NCBI RefSeq assembly: GCF_001423525.1
Contig: NZ_LMOI01000018.1
Location: 125,786-189,785, forward strand
DNA: 64,000 bases
From: Arthrobacter sp. Leaf137
GTDB taxonomy: Bacteria > Actinomycetota > Actinomycetes > Actinomycetales > Micrococcaceae
Reading direction: 5' to 3'
Numbering within the stretch: the stretch's first letter is position 1; the number at the start of each line of letters is the position of its first letter. Positions 32,462 through 40,499 of this stretch are shown here, in pieces. A program made the position numbers and the translations under genes. The notes under the pieces were generated by a model, which was not told where the DNA came from, ran no database searches, and saw only the letters and a program-made list of their open reading frames with translations.

Positions 32462-33375
32462 TCGCTGGCCGCTTCCTGCTCCGGGAGCGGTTGGGCCGCG
32501 GTTCCGTCGCCGAAGTCTTCCGGGCCGTGGATATGGCGGGAGGTCCGGACGTGGCCGTCAAGGTGGCGGCTGACAACACGGCCAAGCAGCATCAGCGCAT
32601 CCGCAACGAGGCAAGGGTGCTCGCATCGCTGCGGCACCCGTCCATCGTCAGGTACATCGATCAGGGAGTCATGCCGGCCGGCACGTATCGCCCGGGGCAT
32701 GCCTTCCTGGTTGAAGAGCTGGCGTTGGGAACCAGTCTCTCCGAAGCTGTGCGATCCGACCGCCACAGTGCCGACGCCGTGGCGGTCTGGGCGAGGAGCA
32801 TGTTCAGCGCCCTGGCCCACCTGCACGCCGCGGGACTGGTGCACCGGGACATCAAGCCGGGAAACCTGATGCTGAGCGGCCTCCGGCGCAGCCCGGTCCG
32901 GGTCATCGATTTCGGCATCGCGGCTGTGGCGGGCACGGCCCCGGAGCCCGGAATCTCGTCCGGAACGGTCCATTACATGAGCCCGGAACAGGCTGCAGGC
33001 GGTGTTGCCGATCCCTCCTGGGACGTCTACGCCATGGGCCTGGTCCTGCTGGAACTGCTGACCGGATCGAAAGCATTCCCTGGGACGGCGGTTGAGTCAC
33101 TCGTGGCCAGGACGCTCAGGAGTCCGCACATACCTGAGTCCCTTGGGCCGCGGTGGCACCACTTCCTGAGTTCGCTGACGGCCATGGAAGGCGGAGAACG
33201 CCCGACGGCGGATATTGCTTCGGCGATGGCCGCACGGCTGGTGCCTTCGGGCTCCGGCCGACTCAACAATTCTGCGCGGTGCCCCGCGGCCTCGGCCGGC
33301 AGCAGTCGCGGCGGGGTGCGTGCCTCTGCGGCAGCGGTTCAGGGCGCCGGTGCGGTGCGTGGACACCGGTGCTAG
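32458..33375 (+). CDS. Hanks-type serine/threonine protein kinase, soluble
   Basis: A 305-residue kinase. The glycine loop is GRGSVAEV, the ATP lysine Lys35 is in VAVKVA, and Glu51 is on helix C. The catalytic loop is HRDIKPGN with Asp131, the metal loop is DFG 151-153, and the activation segment ends HYMSPEQ. The catalytic domain ends near residue 265, followed by a short Ser/Ala/Gly-rich tail. There is no membrane helix or PASTA domain, so it is cytosolic, unlike PknB. Its position behind a MarR gene and a small cysteine protein may reflect a signal-transduction module. Confidence 0.9.
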   Translation: MIAGRFLLRERLGRGSVAEVFRAVDMAGGPDVAVKVAADNTAKQHQRIRNEARVLASLRHPSIVRYIDQGVMPAGTYRPGHAFLVEELALGTSLSEAVRSDRHSADAVAVWARSMFSALAHLHAAGLVHRDIKPGNLMLSGLRRSPVRVIDFGIAAVAGTAPEPGISSGTVHYMSPEQAAGGVADPSWDVYAMGLVLLELLTGSKAFPGTAVESLVARTLRSPHIPESLGPRWHHFLSSLTAMEGGERPTADIASAMAARLVPSGSGRLNNSARCPAASAGSSRGGVRASAAAVQGAGAVRGHRC

Positions 33376-34046
33376 GGGCGGCTGACGTCCTGCCCCGTAG
33401 GGTCTTCGGCCGTGGGATCGGCCAGGGCCAGCCCGCCCACCGGGCTGCCTGCCCAGTGGATCAGCTTCCAGCCACTGTCCGGGTCGCCCTCCAGCGCCAC
33501 AATTCCGGTGTTGGCCAGCACATGTTTGGCCGCAAACTCATGATCAATACCCTCGGCGCGGAGCCCTGCCCAGGTCCTGATGGCTGCACCATGGCTTACC
33601 ACCGCCACCGTGTCCTGGTGCCCGGCCGTCCTGTCGACGACCCTCGCAATCGCGGCGTCGAACCGGTTGAAGAATGTGTGGCCGTCGGGTCCTGCGGGCA
33701 TCCGGTTGCCCAGGTCGCCGGCGGCCCAGGAGATCACCGTGCCCATGTACCGCTTATGTGACTCATGATCGGTCAGCTTTTCCAGCGAGCCGGCCTCGAT
33801 CTCATGCAGCCCGTCCAGCACCGTGACCTCCAGGCCGTGGAGCCTGCCCAGCGGCGCCGCGGTAATCTGCGTGCGGACCAATGTGGAGGCGTAGAGCGCC
33901 CGGATTGGTTCGTTAGCCAGCGACCGCGCCATGGCCGCTGCCTGCCGTTCGCCCAATTCGGTCAGGCCCGGTCCCGGGTGGGCCGTGTCCAATTGGCCGA
34001 GGACGTTTCCGGGAGTCTCTCCGTGGCGGATAAGCAGCAGCTTCAT
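33372..34046 (-). CDS. Histidine phosphatase superfamily protein (phosphoglycerate-mutase-like)
   Basis: A 224-residue enzyme with the phosphohistidine motif LIRHGETPGN (His at residue 8) and the second histidine in VVSHGAAIRTW. The acid residue lies in the HEIEAGSLE segment. Substrate unknown; the family covers sugar and nucleotide phosphates as well as phosphoglycerate. Start at 34046 has GGAGG upstream. It ends convergent with the kinase, overlapping by 4 nt. Confidence 0.85.
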   Translation of the reverse strand: MKLLLIRHGETPGNVLGQLDTAHPGPGLTELGERQAAAMARSLANEPIRALYASTLVRTQITAAPLGRLHGLEVTVLDGLHEIEAGSLEKLTDHESHKRYMGTVISWAAGDLGNRMPAGPDGHTFFNRFDAAIARVVDRTAGHQDTVAVVSHGAAIRTWAGLRAEGIDHEFAAKHVLANTGIVALEGDPDSGWKLIHWAGSPVGGLALADPTAEDPTGQDVSRP

Positions 34047-34189
34047 GCCCTCCAGTTTCGCACTCCGCCGTGGTGCCGCCGAAACCATCCGCACCACGGC
34101 CCGGACGGCAGGCCGTGGAGAAACGAAAGGCGCCGGACCCTCCCGGGCCCGCGCCGCCGTCGTACGTGTGGGGGTAGTCCCCCGAACGC

Positions 34190-35632
34190 TTACTTGAGGT
34201 GGTCCACCAGCTGGTCCGCGATGCCCGTGTACTTGCCGGGCGTCAGGGCAAGGAGCCGCGCCTCGGCGTCGACGGACAGGCCCAGGCCCTGCACGAATTC
34301 CTGCATCCGCGCGGCGTCCACGCGGTTGCCGCGGGTGAGGTCCTTGAGCCGCTCGTAGGGGTTTTCCATGCCCTCGACGCCGGCAATCGCCTCTGCGCGC
34401 ATGACCATCTGGATCGCCTCGCCGAGGACCTCCCAGTTGGTGTCCAGGTCACCGGCCAGCACGTCCTCGGCCACGTCAAGGCGCTCCAGGCCCTTGGCCA
34501 CGTTGGAGATGGCCAGGAGGGAGTGGCCGAATGCCACGCCGATGTTGCGCTGGCTGGAGGAATCGGTGAGGTCCCGCTGCCAGCGGGAGGTCACCAGGGT
34601 GGAGCCCAGGACGTCCAGCAGGCCGGAGGAGATCTCCAGGTTTGCCTCGGCGTTTTCGAAGCGGATGGGGTTGACCTTGTGCGGCATGGTGGACGAACCG
34701 GTGGCGCCCGCCACCGGGATCTGCGCGAAGTAGCCGATGGAGATGTAGCTCCAGATGTCCGTGCAGACGTTGTGCAGGATGCGGTTGAAGCGCGCCACGT
34801 CGGCGTACAGTTCGGCCTGCCAGTCGTGGCTTTCGATCTGCGTGGTCAGGGGGTTCCAGGTCAGGCCGAGGCCCTCCACGAAGGACTTGGAGACCTGCTG
34901 CCAGTCGGCGCCGGGGACGGAGGCGACGTGCGCGGCGTAGGTGCCGGTGGCGCCGTTGATCTTGCCCAGGTATTCGGTCCTGGCGATGCGGTCCAGCTGG
35001 CGGGTCAGCCGGTGCGCGATGACCGCCAGTTCCTTGCCGAGCGTGGTGGGGGTGGCCGGCTGGCCGTGCGTGCGGGACAGCATGGGAACTGCGCGGTTGT
35101 CCTCGGCCATCGTGCTGATCTGTGCCACCAGGGCGCGTGCAGCGGGCAGCCACACGTCCTCCACAGCACCCTTGACGCCAAGCGCGTAGGAAAGGTTGTT
35201 GATGTCCTCGGACGTGCAGCCAAAGTGGACCATGGCGGTCAGGTTTTCGATGCCGATGGCGGGGAGGCGGCGGCCGATGTAGTACTCCACGGCCTTCACA
35301 TCGTGCACCGTCACGGCCTCGATTTCGGCCAGTTCCGCCACGGAGGCGGCGTCGAATTCGGTGACGACGGCACGCAGCTGCTGCTGCTGGTCCGCGGACA
35401 GGGGGCCCGCGCCGGGAAGGACGTTGTTGCTGGTCAGGTGGATCAGCCATTCAACTTCGACGGCCACGCGGTCCCGGTTAAGCGCTGCCTCGGACAGGTA
35501 GTCAACCAGCGGGGCCACTGCCGGCTGGTACCGGCCGTCCAGGGGGCCCAGGGCGATTTTTTCCGTGGACGCGGCGAGGGCCAGGCGTCCTGAGGGCGTG
35601 CGGGTATCAGCTGTGGCGGCAGTTTCAGGCAT
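34190..35632 (-). CDS. purB: Adenylosuccinate lyase
   Basis: A 480-residue fumarase-superfamily lyase for two purine steps (SAICAR to AICAR, adenylosuccinate to AMP). The signature loop is GSSTMPHKVNPIRFENAEAN near residue 315, and the second signature TSEDINNLSYAL is near 140. Its length is somewhat above the compact form of about 430-460 residues, with a 25-residue Thr/Ala-rich N-terminal extension. No other purine gene is nearby. Confidence 0.92.
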   Translation of the reverse strand: MPETAATADTRTPSGRLALAASTEKIALGPLDGRYQPAVAPLVDYLSEAALNRDRVAVEVEWLIHLTSNNVLPGAGPLSADQQQQLRAVVTEFDAASVAELAEIEAVTVHDVKAVEYYIGRRLPAIGIENLTAMVHFGCTSEDINNLSYALGVKGAVEDVWLPAARALVAQISTMAEDNRAVPMLSRTHGQPATPTTLGKELAVIAHRLTRQLDRIARTEYLGKINGATGTYAAHVASVPGADWQQVSKSFVEGLGLTWNPLTTQIESHDWQAELYADVARFNRILHNVCTDIWSYISIGYFAQIPVAGATGSSTMPHKVNPIRFENAEANLEISSGLLDVLGSTLVTSRWQRDLTDSSSQRNIGVAFGHSLLAISNVAKGLERLDVAEDVLAGDLDTNWEVLGEAIQMVMRAEAIAGVEGMENPYERLKDLTRGNRVDAARMQEFVQGLGLSVDAEARLLALTPGKYTGIADQLVDHLK

Positions 35633-35792
35633 GTGCTGATTCTTTCACGAACTCCGGCGGCGCCTTAAGTGCACCGCTTACGTTACTTATCCACATGGCC
35701 GACGGCGGCACTTAGGCTGGTGCGCCGTCTTCCGTAGCGTGGCCCCGTCAGCAGGTAAGCAACAGGTCCGGGGTGCCGGGGAAAGAGGTCAC

Positions 35793-36095
35793 ATGGGAAA
35801 CGTCCTGGGGGATGGACTGCCGGGCGCCGCCGAGCACGTTGCCGCTGATTTGTTGCCCCTCGTGAACCGGCTTGCACGCTGCGGAGCGCGCGTCGAGGAG
35901 GCCCTGGCCTGCCTGCGGGACATCCAGATGCTCGACTGGCAATCGCCGGCCGGGCGGGCGTACCGGGACACGGTGGGCCGGCAGGGCGCCGCCCTGCGCC
36001 GCGCTGTCGACGCCCTGGAGGTGGCGAGGGCAGCCGTCGCGCGGCACGCTGAGGACACTATGGCGGCGGCCGCCAGTGCCTGCAGGGTGCCCTGA
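35793..36095 (+). CDS. WXG100-like small helical protein
   Basis: A 100-residue, almost wholly alpha-helical protein in two helices broken by a MLDWQSPAGRAY turn near residues 46-57. That turn resembles the WxG bend of WXG100 (ESAT-6-like) proteins, which serve as type VII secretion substrates or partners of larger effectors. Start is ATG 35793 with GAAAGAGG upstream. Its stop shares a base with the next gene's start (TGATG), so both are made together. No secretion machinery lies in the window. Confidence 0.6.
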   Translation: MGNVLGDGLPGAAEHVAADLLPLVNRLARCGARVEEALACLRDIQMLDWQSPAGRAYRDTVGRQGAALRRAVDALEVARAAVARHAEDTMAAAASACRVP

Positions 36096-37465
36096 TGGAC
36101 CCGGCGGATGATGCCTATCCGGAGCCCGTCAGGCTGTCCGGCGCGTCGCGGGACGGCCACCTGAGCATTCGGGGCGGCAGCGGCGGCATCGGGGTCCAGC
36201 TCGAGGAGTTGACAGCGGGCGCTGAAAAACTGGAGACCCTGGCCGGTGACCTGGCCGCTGTGGAGCAGGAGGCGGGACGAATCCTGGACCAGCTCTGCTG
36301 GGCAGACCGGCAGCCGCCCTGGTCCGCTTCCGGGCATATTGCGGCCGTGCGGGACGGCCAGTGGCGGGTCCAGGCCAGCCGGGCGGAGCTGCAGCGGATC
36401 AGCAGCCAGGTCCGTGCCTGCATGCGTGATTACCAGGATGCGGAGTGGCGGGCCAACGTGGGGAGGACCCTCGGGATCGCCGCCATGACGGAGACCGGTC
36501 TCTCGTGGGGCACCATGGCAGCCACCGGCGTTCCGGACCGGCGCGTCACCGAGAACGTCATTGCCATGATGCAACTGGCGGCGCCCCAGGTGCAGGCAGT
36601 GAACGAGCATGTCCCCTTGGTCCGGGATGCCCTGATGGCTTTGGTGGCAACCTTCATCCCGCGGCAGATCACGCTGCGGAAGCAGGAAGCGGTCCAGGTG
36701 GACCTGGACACGTCACCTGCAGGGTTGTTGGAGCGGCTTCAGGAAGTGGAGGCCCGCGGTGCCGGAGCCCTTGAGGTCCTGGAAGTGGATAACGGCGGCG
36801 AAAAGGCGTATGTGGTCATTGTTCCGGGGACCCAGGCTGCCGGAAGGGACGCCGGCGGGGACAACCCCTTTGATGAGGCGGGCATTGTGGAGTCCATGCT
36901 GTACAACTCCAGGGAAGTGAATGAGGCTGTCCTCGCGGCGCTGGACGAAGCTGGAGCAGAAAAGGGCGCTCCCGTGGTTGCTGTAGGTTACAGCCAGGGC
37001 GGCATCCATGCCATGAACATGGCAGCGGATCCCCGGGTATTGGAGCAATACGACGTGAAGTATGTCCTCACCGCAGGGTCTCCGGTGGCAGGGATCAAGA
37101 CCCGTGAGGAGGTGGAGTCCCTGCACCTTGAGCATCAGGCGGACTGGGTTCCCGGCAGCGACGGTGCCGCCAACCCCGAAACCCGCAACCGGGTGACCGT
37201 ATCGGTGGACACGCCGATCGCGCCCGGTGGGGACAAGGGCCTTGGTCCCGGCCACCGCCTGGGCGGGTACCAGGACGCCGCCCGGCTGGTGGCAGCGAGC
37301 AATGATCCGTCGCTCGTACACTCGACGGCGGTGCTGGGCGGTGTGCTTGGTGCCGGGGGAGCCGCCACGGCCACGCGGTATTCCCTGACCCGGGCCAAGG
37401 GCCCCTCCACTACCCTTGCGCCGCCGGATCCCCGCGCCCACGAACGCCACCTTGGGGGCCGCTAG
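36095..37465 (+). CDS. Alpha/beta-hydrolase-like protein with helical N-terminal domain (possible type VII substrate)
   Basis: A 456-residue protein. Residues 1-150 form a coiled-coil-like helical domain (LEELTAGAEKLETLAGDLAAVEQEAG) with a second WXG-like bend (CWADRQPPWSAS). Residues 215-400 look like a lipase-type hydrolase with AVGYSQGGIHAMNMA as the nucleophile elbow (GxSxG) and YVVIVPGTQ as the oxyanion strand. The C-terminus is a Gly/Ala-rich region. The combination of WXG-like head and catalytic body behind a WXG100-like gene is the arrangement of LXG or lipase effectors. Activity and export are inferred, not shown. Confidence 0.6.
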   Translation: MDPADDAYPEPVRLSGASRDGHLSIRGGSGGIGVQLEELTAGAEKLETLAGDLAAVEQEAGRILDQLCWADRQPPWSASGHIAAVRDGQWRVQASRAELQRISSQVRACMRDYQDAEWRANVGRTLGIAAMTETGLSWGTMAATGVPDRRVTENVIAMMQLAAPQVQAVNEHVPLVRDALMALVATFIPRQITLRKQEAVQVDLDTSPAGLLERLQEVEARGAGALEVLEVDNGGEKAYVVIVPGTQAAGRDAGGDNPFDEAGIVESMLYNSREVNEAVLAALDEAGAEKGAPVVAVGYSQGGIHAMNMAADPRVLEQYDVKYVLTAGSPVAGIKTREEVESLHLEHQADWVPGSDGAANPETRNRVTVSVDTPIAPGGDKGLGPGHRLGGYQDAARLVAASNDPSLVHSTAVLGGVLGAGGAATATRYSLTRAKGPSTTLAPPDPRAHERHLGGR

Positions 37466-37483
37466 CCATGACTGTTGCAGTGT

Positions 37484-38410
37484 TCAGGCGATCTGGGCGG
37501 CGGGAATCTCGGCGTAGCGGTTGGAGCGGGTCTTTGCGGGCGCCGGGGCAGGCTCCGGAACTGTCGGGGGAGTGAGCGCCGGCGGTGGAGCCGGCGGCTG
37601 CGCCACAGGGCAGCGGAAGTTGTAATCGAGGTTACCGGCGGTGAACTGCGTGAGTGCCACGACGCCGCCGGAGCTGAGGGGACCAGCCCCGCAAAGATCC
37701 GCCGCGCTGGAGGTGGATTCAGCGCCCGCCAGCCAGCTCTTCAGGGAGTAGAGGTTGCTGTGGGGGCCCACCTCACCCACAATTTCGCCGAACTGGTAGC
37801 CGGTGGAATATATGCCTACCTCCACCCCGGCGCCCTGGAGGTAGGCGGTCATGCCCTCCAGCTCCGCGGTGTTGGCAGCCTTATTGGACAGCCAGCTGTT
37901 ACCGGTCTCGACATCCAGCCACCACATGCGGTGGGAAGCACCGCCTCCTGCCCCGGCGAGGCTTCCGGCGTCGTTGTATGCCATCGCATAGCCGTGGACA
38001 TATGCGCAGACAGGGGATGCGGTGCCATCGCACATCCCGTAGGGGTTTCCGATGTCCGTGCCCATCACGCTGTTGTTTACAGGCCACCACAAGGAGCCCA
38101 CTGGGCCCGTCGCGGCGGTATTGACGTAGACGGCAGACGGAACTCCCGCCGCTGCCTCGGAGCTGCCATCCGCCCAGGCCAGCTGCTCCGCGAGGCAAGG
38201 GTTCGCCGTCGTTGGCCGGCCGCCGTTGATGCCCACCACGGCAAACGCCGGCGGCGCGGGGAGGTGGCCACCGCATTGGGGCCAGGAAACATCGTTGCCC
38301 AGAACGGCGGCCTCCTGGGGCGACGGCACGGCTTCGGAATCCGCGTGGGCCGGTCCCGCCTGCCACGCCAGCAGCAGGCAGGCCGCAGCCAGTATTGTGC
38401 GTGCCTTCAT
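37484..38410 (-). CDS. Secreted protein with GH25-like (DUF1906-type) domain
   Basis: A 308-residue exported protein with a signal peptide cleaved near AHA-DS (residue 23). The mature part opens with LGNDVSWPQCGGHLP and contains the acidic strands MWWLDVETGNSW and VEVGIYSTGYQF, as in lysozyme-like TIM barrels of the GH25/DUF1906 group. A Pro/Ala-rich C-terminal tail follows residue 265. It may remodel peptidoglycan, but the catalytic pair is not certain. It converges on the hydrolase-like gene 18 nt away. Confidence 0.75.
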   Translation of the reverse strand: MKARTILAAACLLLAWQAGPAHADSEAVPSPQEAAVLGNDVSWPQCGGHLPAPPAFAVVGINGGRPTTANPCLAEQLAWADGSSEAAAGVPSAVYVNTAATGPVGSLWWPVNNSVMGTDIGNPYGMCDGTASPVCAYVHGYAMAYNDAGSLAGAGGGASHRMWWLDVETGNSWLSNKAANTAELEGMTAYLQGAGVEVGIYSTGYQFGEIVGEVGPHSNLYSLKSWLAGAESTSSAADLCGAGPLSSGGVVALTQFTAGNLDYNFRCPVAQPPAPPPALTPPTVPEPAPAPAKTRSNRYAEIPAAQIA

Positions 38411-38645
38411 TCTTTGCCCCCCGTACCCGGAACTGACAGCTGCGGGCCTTTCGCCGGCCCCGTTGGCAGCCTAGGAGCGGTGGCCCCGGGCGGTCATGGG
38501 TAGCGGGTACTGGAGTTTGCGCGGCCAGCCGGGGCAAGGCACCTGCGGGTACCTGTTTCAGCCACTTCCGGTACTTGGGCGGAGAACCGCAGGCCGCCGC
38601 CCTTAGCCCGCCCTGCAAGGTGGGCGGCACGGGGCTATGGGGACT

Positions 38646-39071
38646 TCAGCGCCGGCTGCCGGGCAACAGTCCGGCCACCAGCGACACCAGGGAGATGATG
38701 ATCGCGGCCAGGATGGCCGTCCAGAAAAAGGAATCGATGGTGAGATGCACGGGGGTGTAATTGCTGATCCAGGCGGTCAGGTAGAGCATGGCGGCGTTGA
38801 TGACAATCGCGAACAGGCCCAGCGTCAGGATGGTGATCGGGAGCGCAAGCAGGCTGACCAGCGGCCGCACCAAGGCGTTGACCACGCCGAAAATGAGGCC
38901 GATGAACAGGTAGGCAAGGACTATCCCAATGGTGTCGGTATCCTGCGAGATGCCGGTCCGTGCCACGGCATCGGAGGCGGCCGTGCTGGTGATGTCCATG
39001 CCCGGCAGGACCCAGCTTGCTACCCACAGGGCGGCTGCGTTGAAGATGACCCGAAGAATGAAGGAACCCAT
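38646..39071 (-). CDS. Phage-holin-family (DUF360-like) membrane protein
   Basis: A 141-residue protein with four hydrophobic helices. The segment FGVVNALVRPLVSLLALPITILTLGLFAIVINAAMLYL is the hallmark of the small membrane family annotated 'phage holin family', which is chromosomal and not necessarily phage-derived. Start at 39071 (MGSFILRVIFN) is preferred over longer frames that add 54 hydrophilic residues. No phage gene is nearby. Function unknown. Confidence 0.8.
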   Translation of the reverse strand: MGSFILRVIFNAAALWVASWVLPGMDITSTAASDAVARTGISQDTDTIGIVLAYLFIGLIFGVVNALVRPLVSLLALPITILTLGLFAIVINAAMLYLTAWISNYTPVHLTIDSFFWTAILAAIIISLVSLVAGLLPGSRR

Positions 39072-39231
39072 GGCCCCATGCTTCCACAACAGCCTTTGGA
39101 CATCCTGGCAAACCTGCTCCGGAGAGGGGTGCCTGGCCGGGTTCCACGGTTTCCGCGGGTTCCGCTGGCCGGCCGGCACCCCGGGTTCCAGCCCTGAATC
39201 CGTGGACACCCGCAGCAGTAGGCTAGTTTTC

Positions 39232-40350
39232 ATGACCTCCTCTGAAACCCTGGCCGGCGGCGTCGCTCCGCGCCCGGTGGTGGGCCGGTTGCCCCGTTAC
39301 GCAGCCGGAAAGCCGCCCGCCGCCGTCGACGGACTGGCCAGTTACAAACTGTCCTCGAATGAGAACCCCCTGCCGCCGTTGCCGGCGGTCCTGGAAGCCA
39401 TCGCACGGCAGGCAGATTTCAACCGTTACCCCGACCCGCTCAGCAGCAGGCTCCGGGCGGCGCTCGCGGAATTCCTGCAGGTTCCCGCGGCGGACATTGT
39501 CACGGGGGCCGGCAGCCTGGGCGCCCTCAACCAAATCCTGGCTGCCTTTGCCGGCCAGAACGACGACGGCAAGGCCGACGAAGTCATCTACGCCTGGCGT
39601 TCCTTCGAGGCCTACCCCATCAGCGTGGGCCTCGCCGGGGCCGAAAGCGTCCGCGTCCCGGTCACCGCCGACGGGCGGCACGACCTCGACGCCATGGCGG
39701 CGGCAGTCAGCGCACGGACCAAAGTGATCCTCCTCTGCACCCCCAACAACCCCACCGGGCCCGCCTTGACCACCGCCGAAACCGAGGCCTTTGTCCGGAC
39801 GGTGCCATCCAACGTGGTGGTGGTCGTTGATGAGGCTTACCAGGAGTTCGTCCGGGACTCCGATGCCGTGGATGGCATCGCCCTCTACCGCAAATACCCC
39901 AACGTGGTGGTCCTGCGGACTTTCTCCAAGGCCCATGGGCTGGCAGGCCTCCGGGTGGGATACAGCGTTGCCAACCCCGCACTGACGCAGCACCTTCGAG
40001 TGGCTGCCACCCCCTTTGCCGTGTCGCAAATAGCCGAATCAGCCGCGATTGTTTCACTGCAGAATTTCGACCAGGTTGTAGGAAGGGTACAAAGCCTGGT
40101 CGACGAGCGGGTCCGCGTGGTGAGCGGACTCCGGGACCTCGGCTGGGCCGTGCCCGATGCGCAGGGCAATTTTGTGTGGCTGGACTTGGGTGAGGCCAGC
40201 GCTGACTTTGCCGAGCAGGCAGGAGCCCGCGCATTGTCGGTCCGCGCATTCGCCGGGGAGGGCGTCCGGGTCAGCATCGGTGAGCAGGAAGCCAACACCC
40301 GGTTCCTTGAGCTGTGTGCGAACTATACAAAGGCGCCCCGGGGTTCCTAG
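39232..40350 (+). CDS. Class II aminotransferase, HisC/aromatic-amino-acid type
   Basis: A 372-residue PLP enzyme of the histidinol-phosphate aminotransferase family. The opening SYKLSSNENPLPP, the CTPNNPTGP motif, DEAYQEF and the cofactor lysine in FSKAHGLAGLRVGY are all present. It is not in a his operon, so an aromatic aminotransferase (Pat) or a second HisC is possible. A TAGGCT hexamer ends 7 nt before ATG 39232, indicating a leaderless mRNA. It precedes the 2-oxoacid dehydrogenase operon by 149 nt, so it could provide the oxoacids used there. Confidence 0.85.
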   Translation: MTSSETLAGGVAPRPVVGRLPRYAAGKPPAAVDGLASYKLSSNENPLPPLPAVLEAIARQADFNRYPDPLSSRLRAALAEFLQVPAADIVTGAGSLGALNQILAAFAGQNDDGKADEVIYAWRSFEAYPISVGLAGAESVRVPVTADGRHDLDAMAAAVSARTKVILLCTPNNPTGPALTTAETEAFVRTVPSNVVVVVDEAYQEFVRDSDAVDGIALYRKYPNVVVLRTFSKAHGLAGLRVGYSVANPALTQHLRVAATPFAVSQIAESAAIVSLQNFDQVVGRVQSLVDERVRVVSGLRDLGWAVPDAQGNFVWLDLGEASADFAEQAGARALSVRAFAGEGVRVSIGEQEANTRFLELCANYTKAPRGS

Positions 40351-40411
40351 CACTTAACAAGTAGGCCTGCGCCAACCTACTGAAGATAAAGTTAGGATCA
40401 GTAAGCCATTG

Positions 40412-40451
40412 TATATGCCGCTTCGGGAATGTATTCCTTGTGGGGCATATA
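40412..40451. promoter_or_regulatory. Nested, exactly centred palindrome upstream of the 2-oxoacid dehydrogenase operon
   Basis: TATATGCC (40412-40419) mirrors GGCATATA (40444-40451) and GGAAT (40426-40430) mirrors ATTCC (40433-40437). All are symmetric about 40431.5, with equal 6-nt gaps. The 40-bp element ends 49 nt before the E1-alpha start. The two-tier symmetry suggests a multimeric regulator. Binding protein unknown; an Lrp/BkdR-type regulator is a guess from the operon's function. Confidence 0.6.
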
Positions 40452-40499
40452 TCCCAGCGACATTGCATTGCATCCGCATGCGGGAAGCAAGGAGACGGT

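Noticed and set aside
38646..39071. Prophage remnant suggested by the 'phage holin family' name
   Set aside because: No phage structural, integrase or lysin genes surround it; the family is chromosomal in many actinobacteria.
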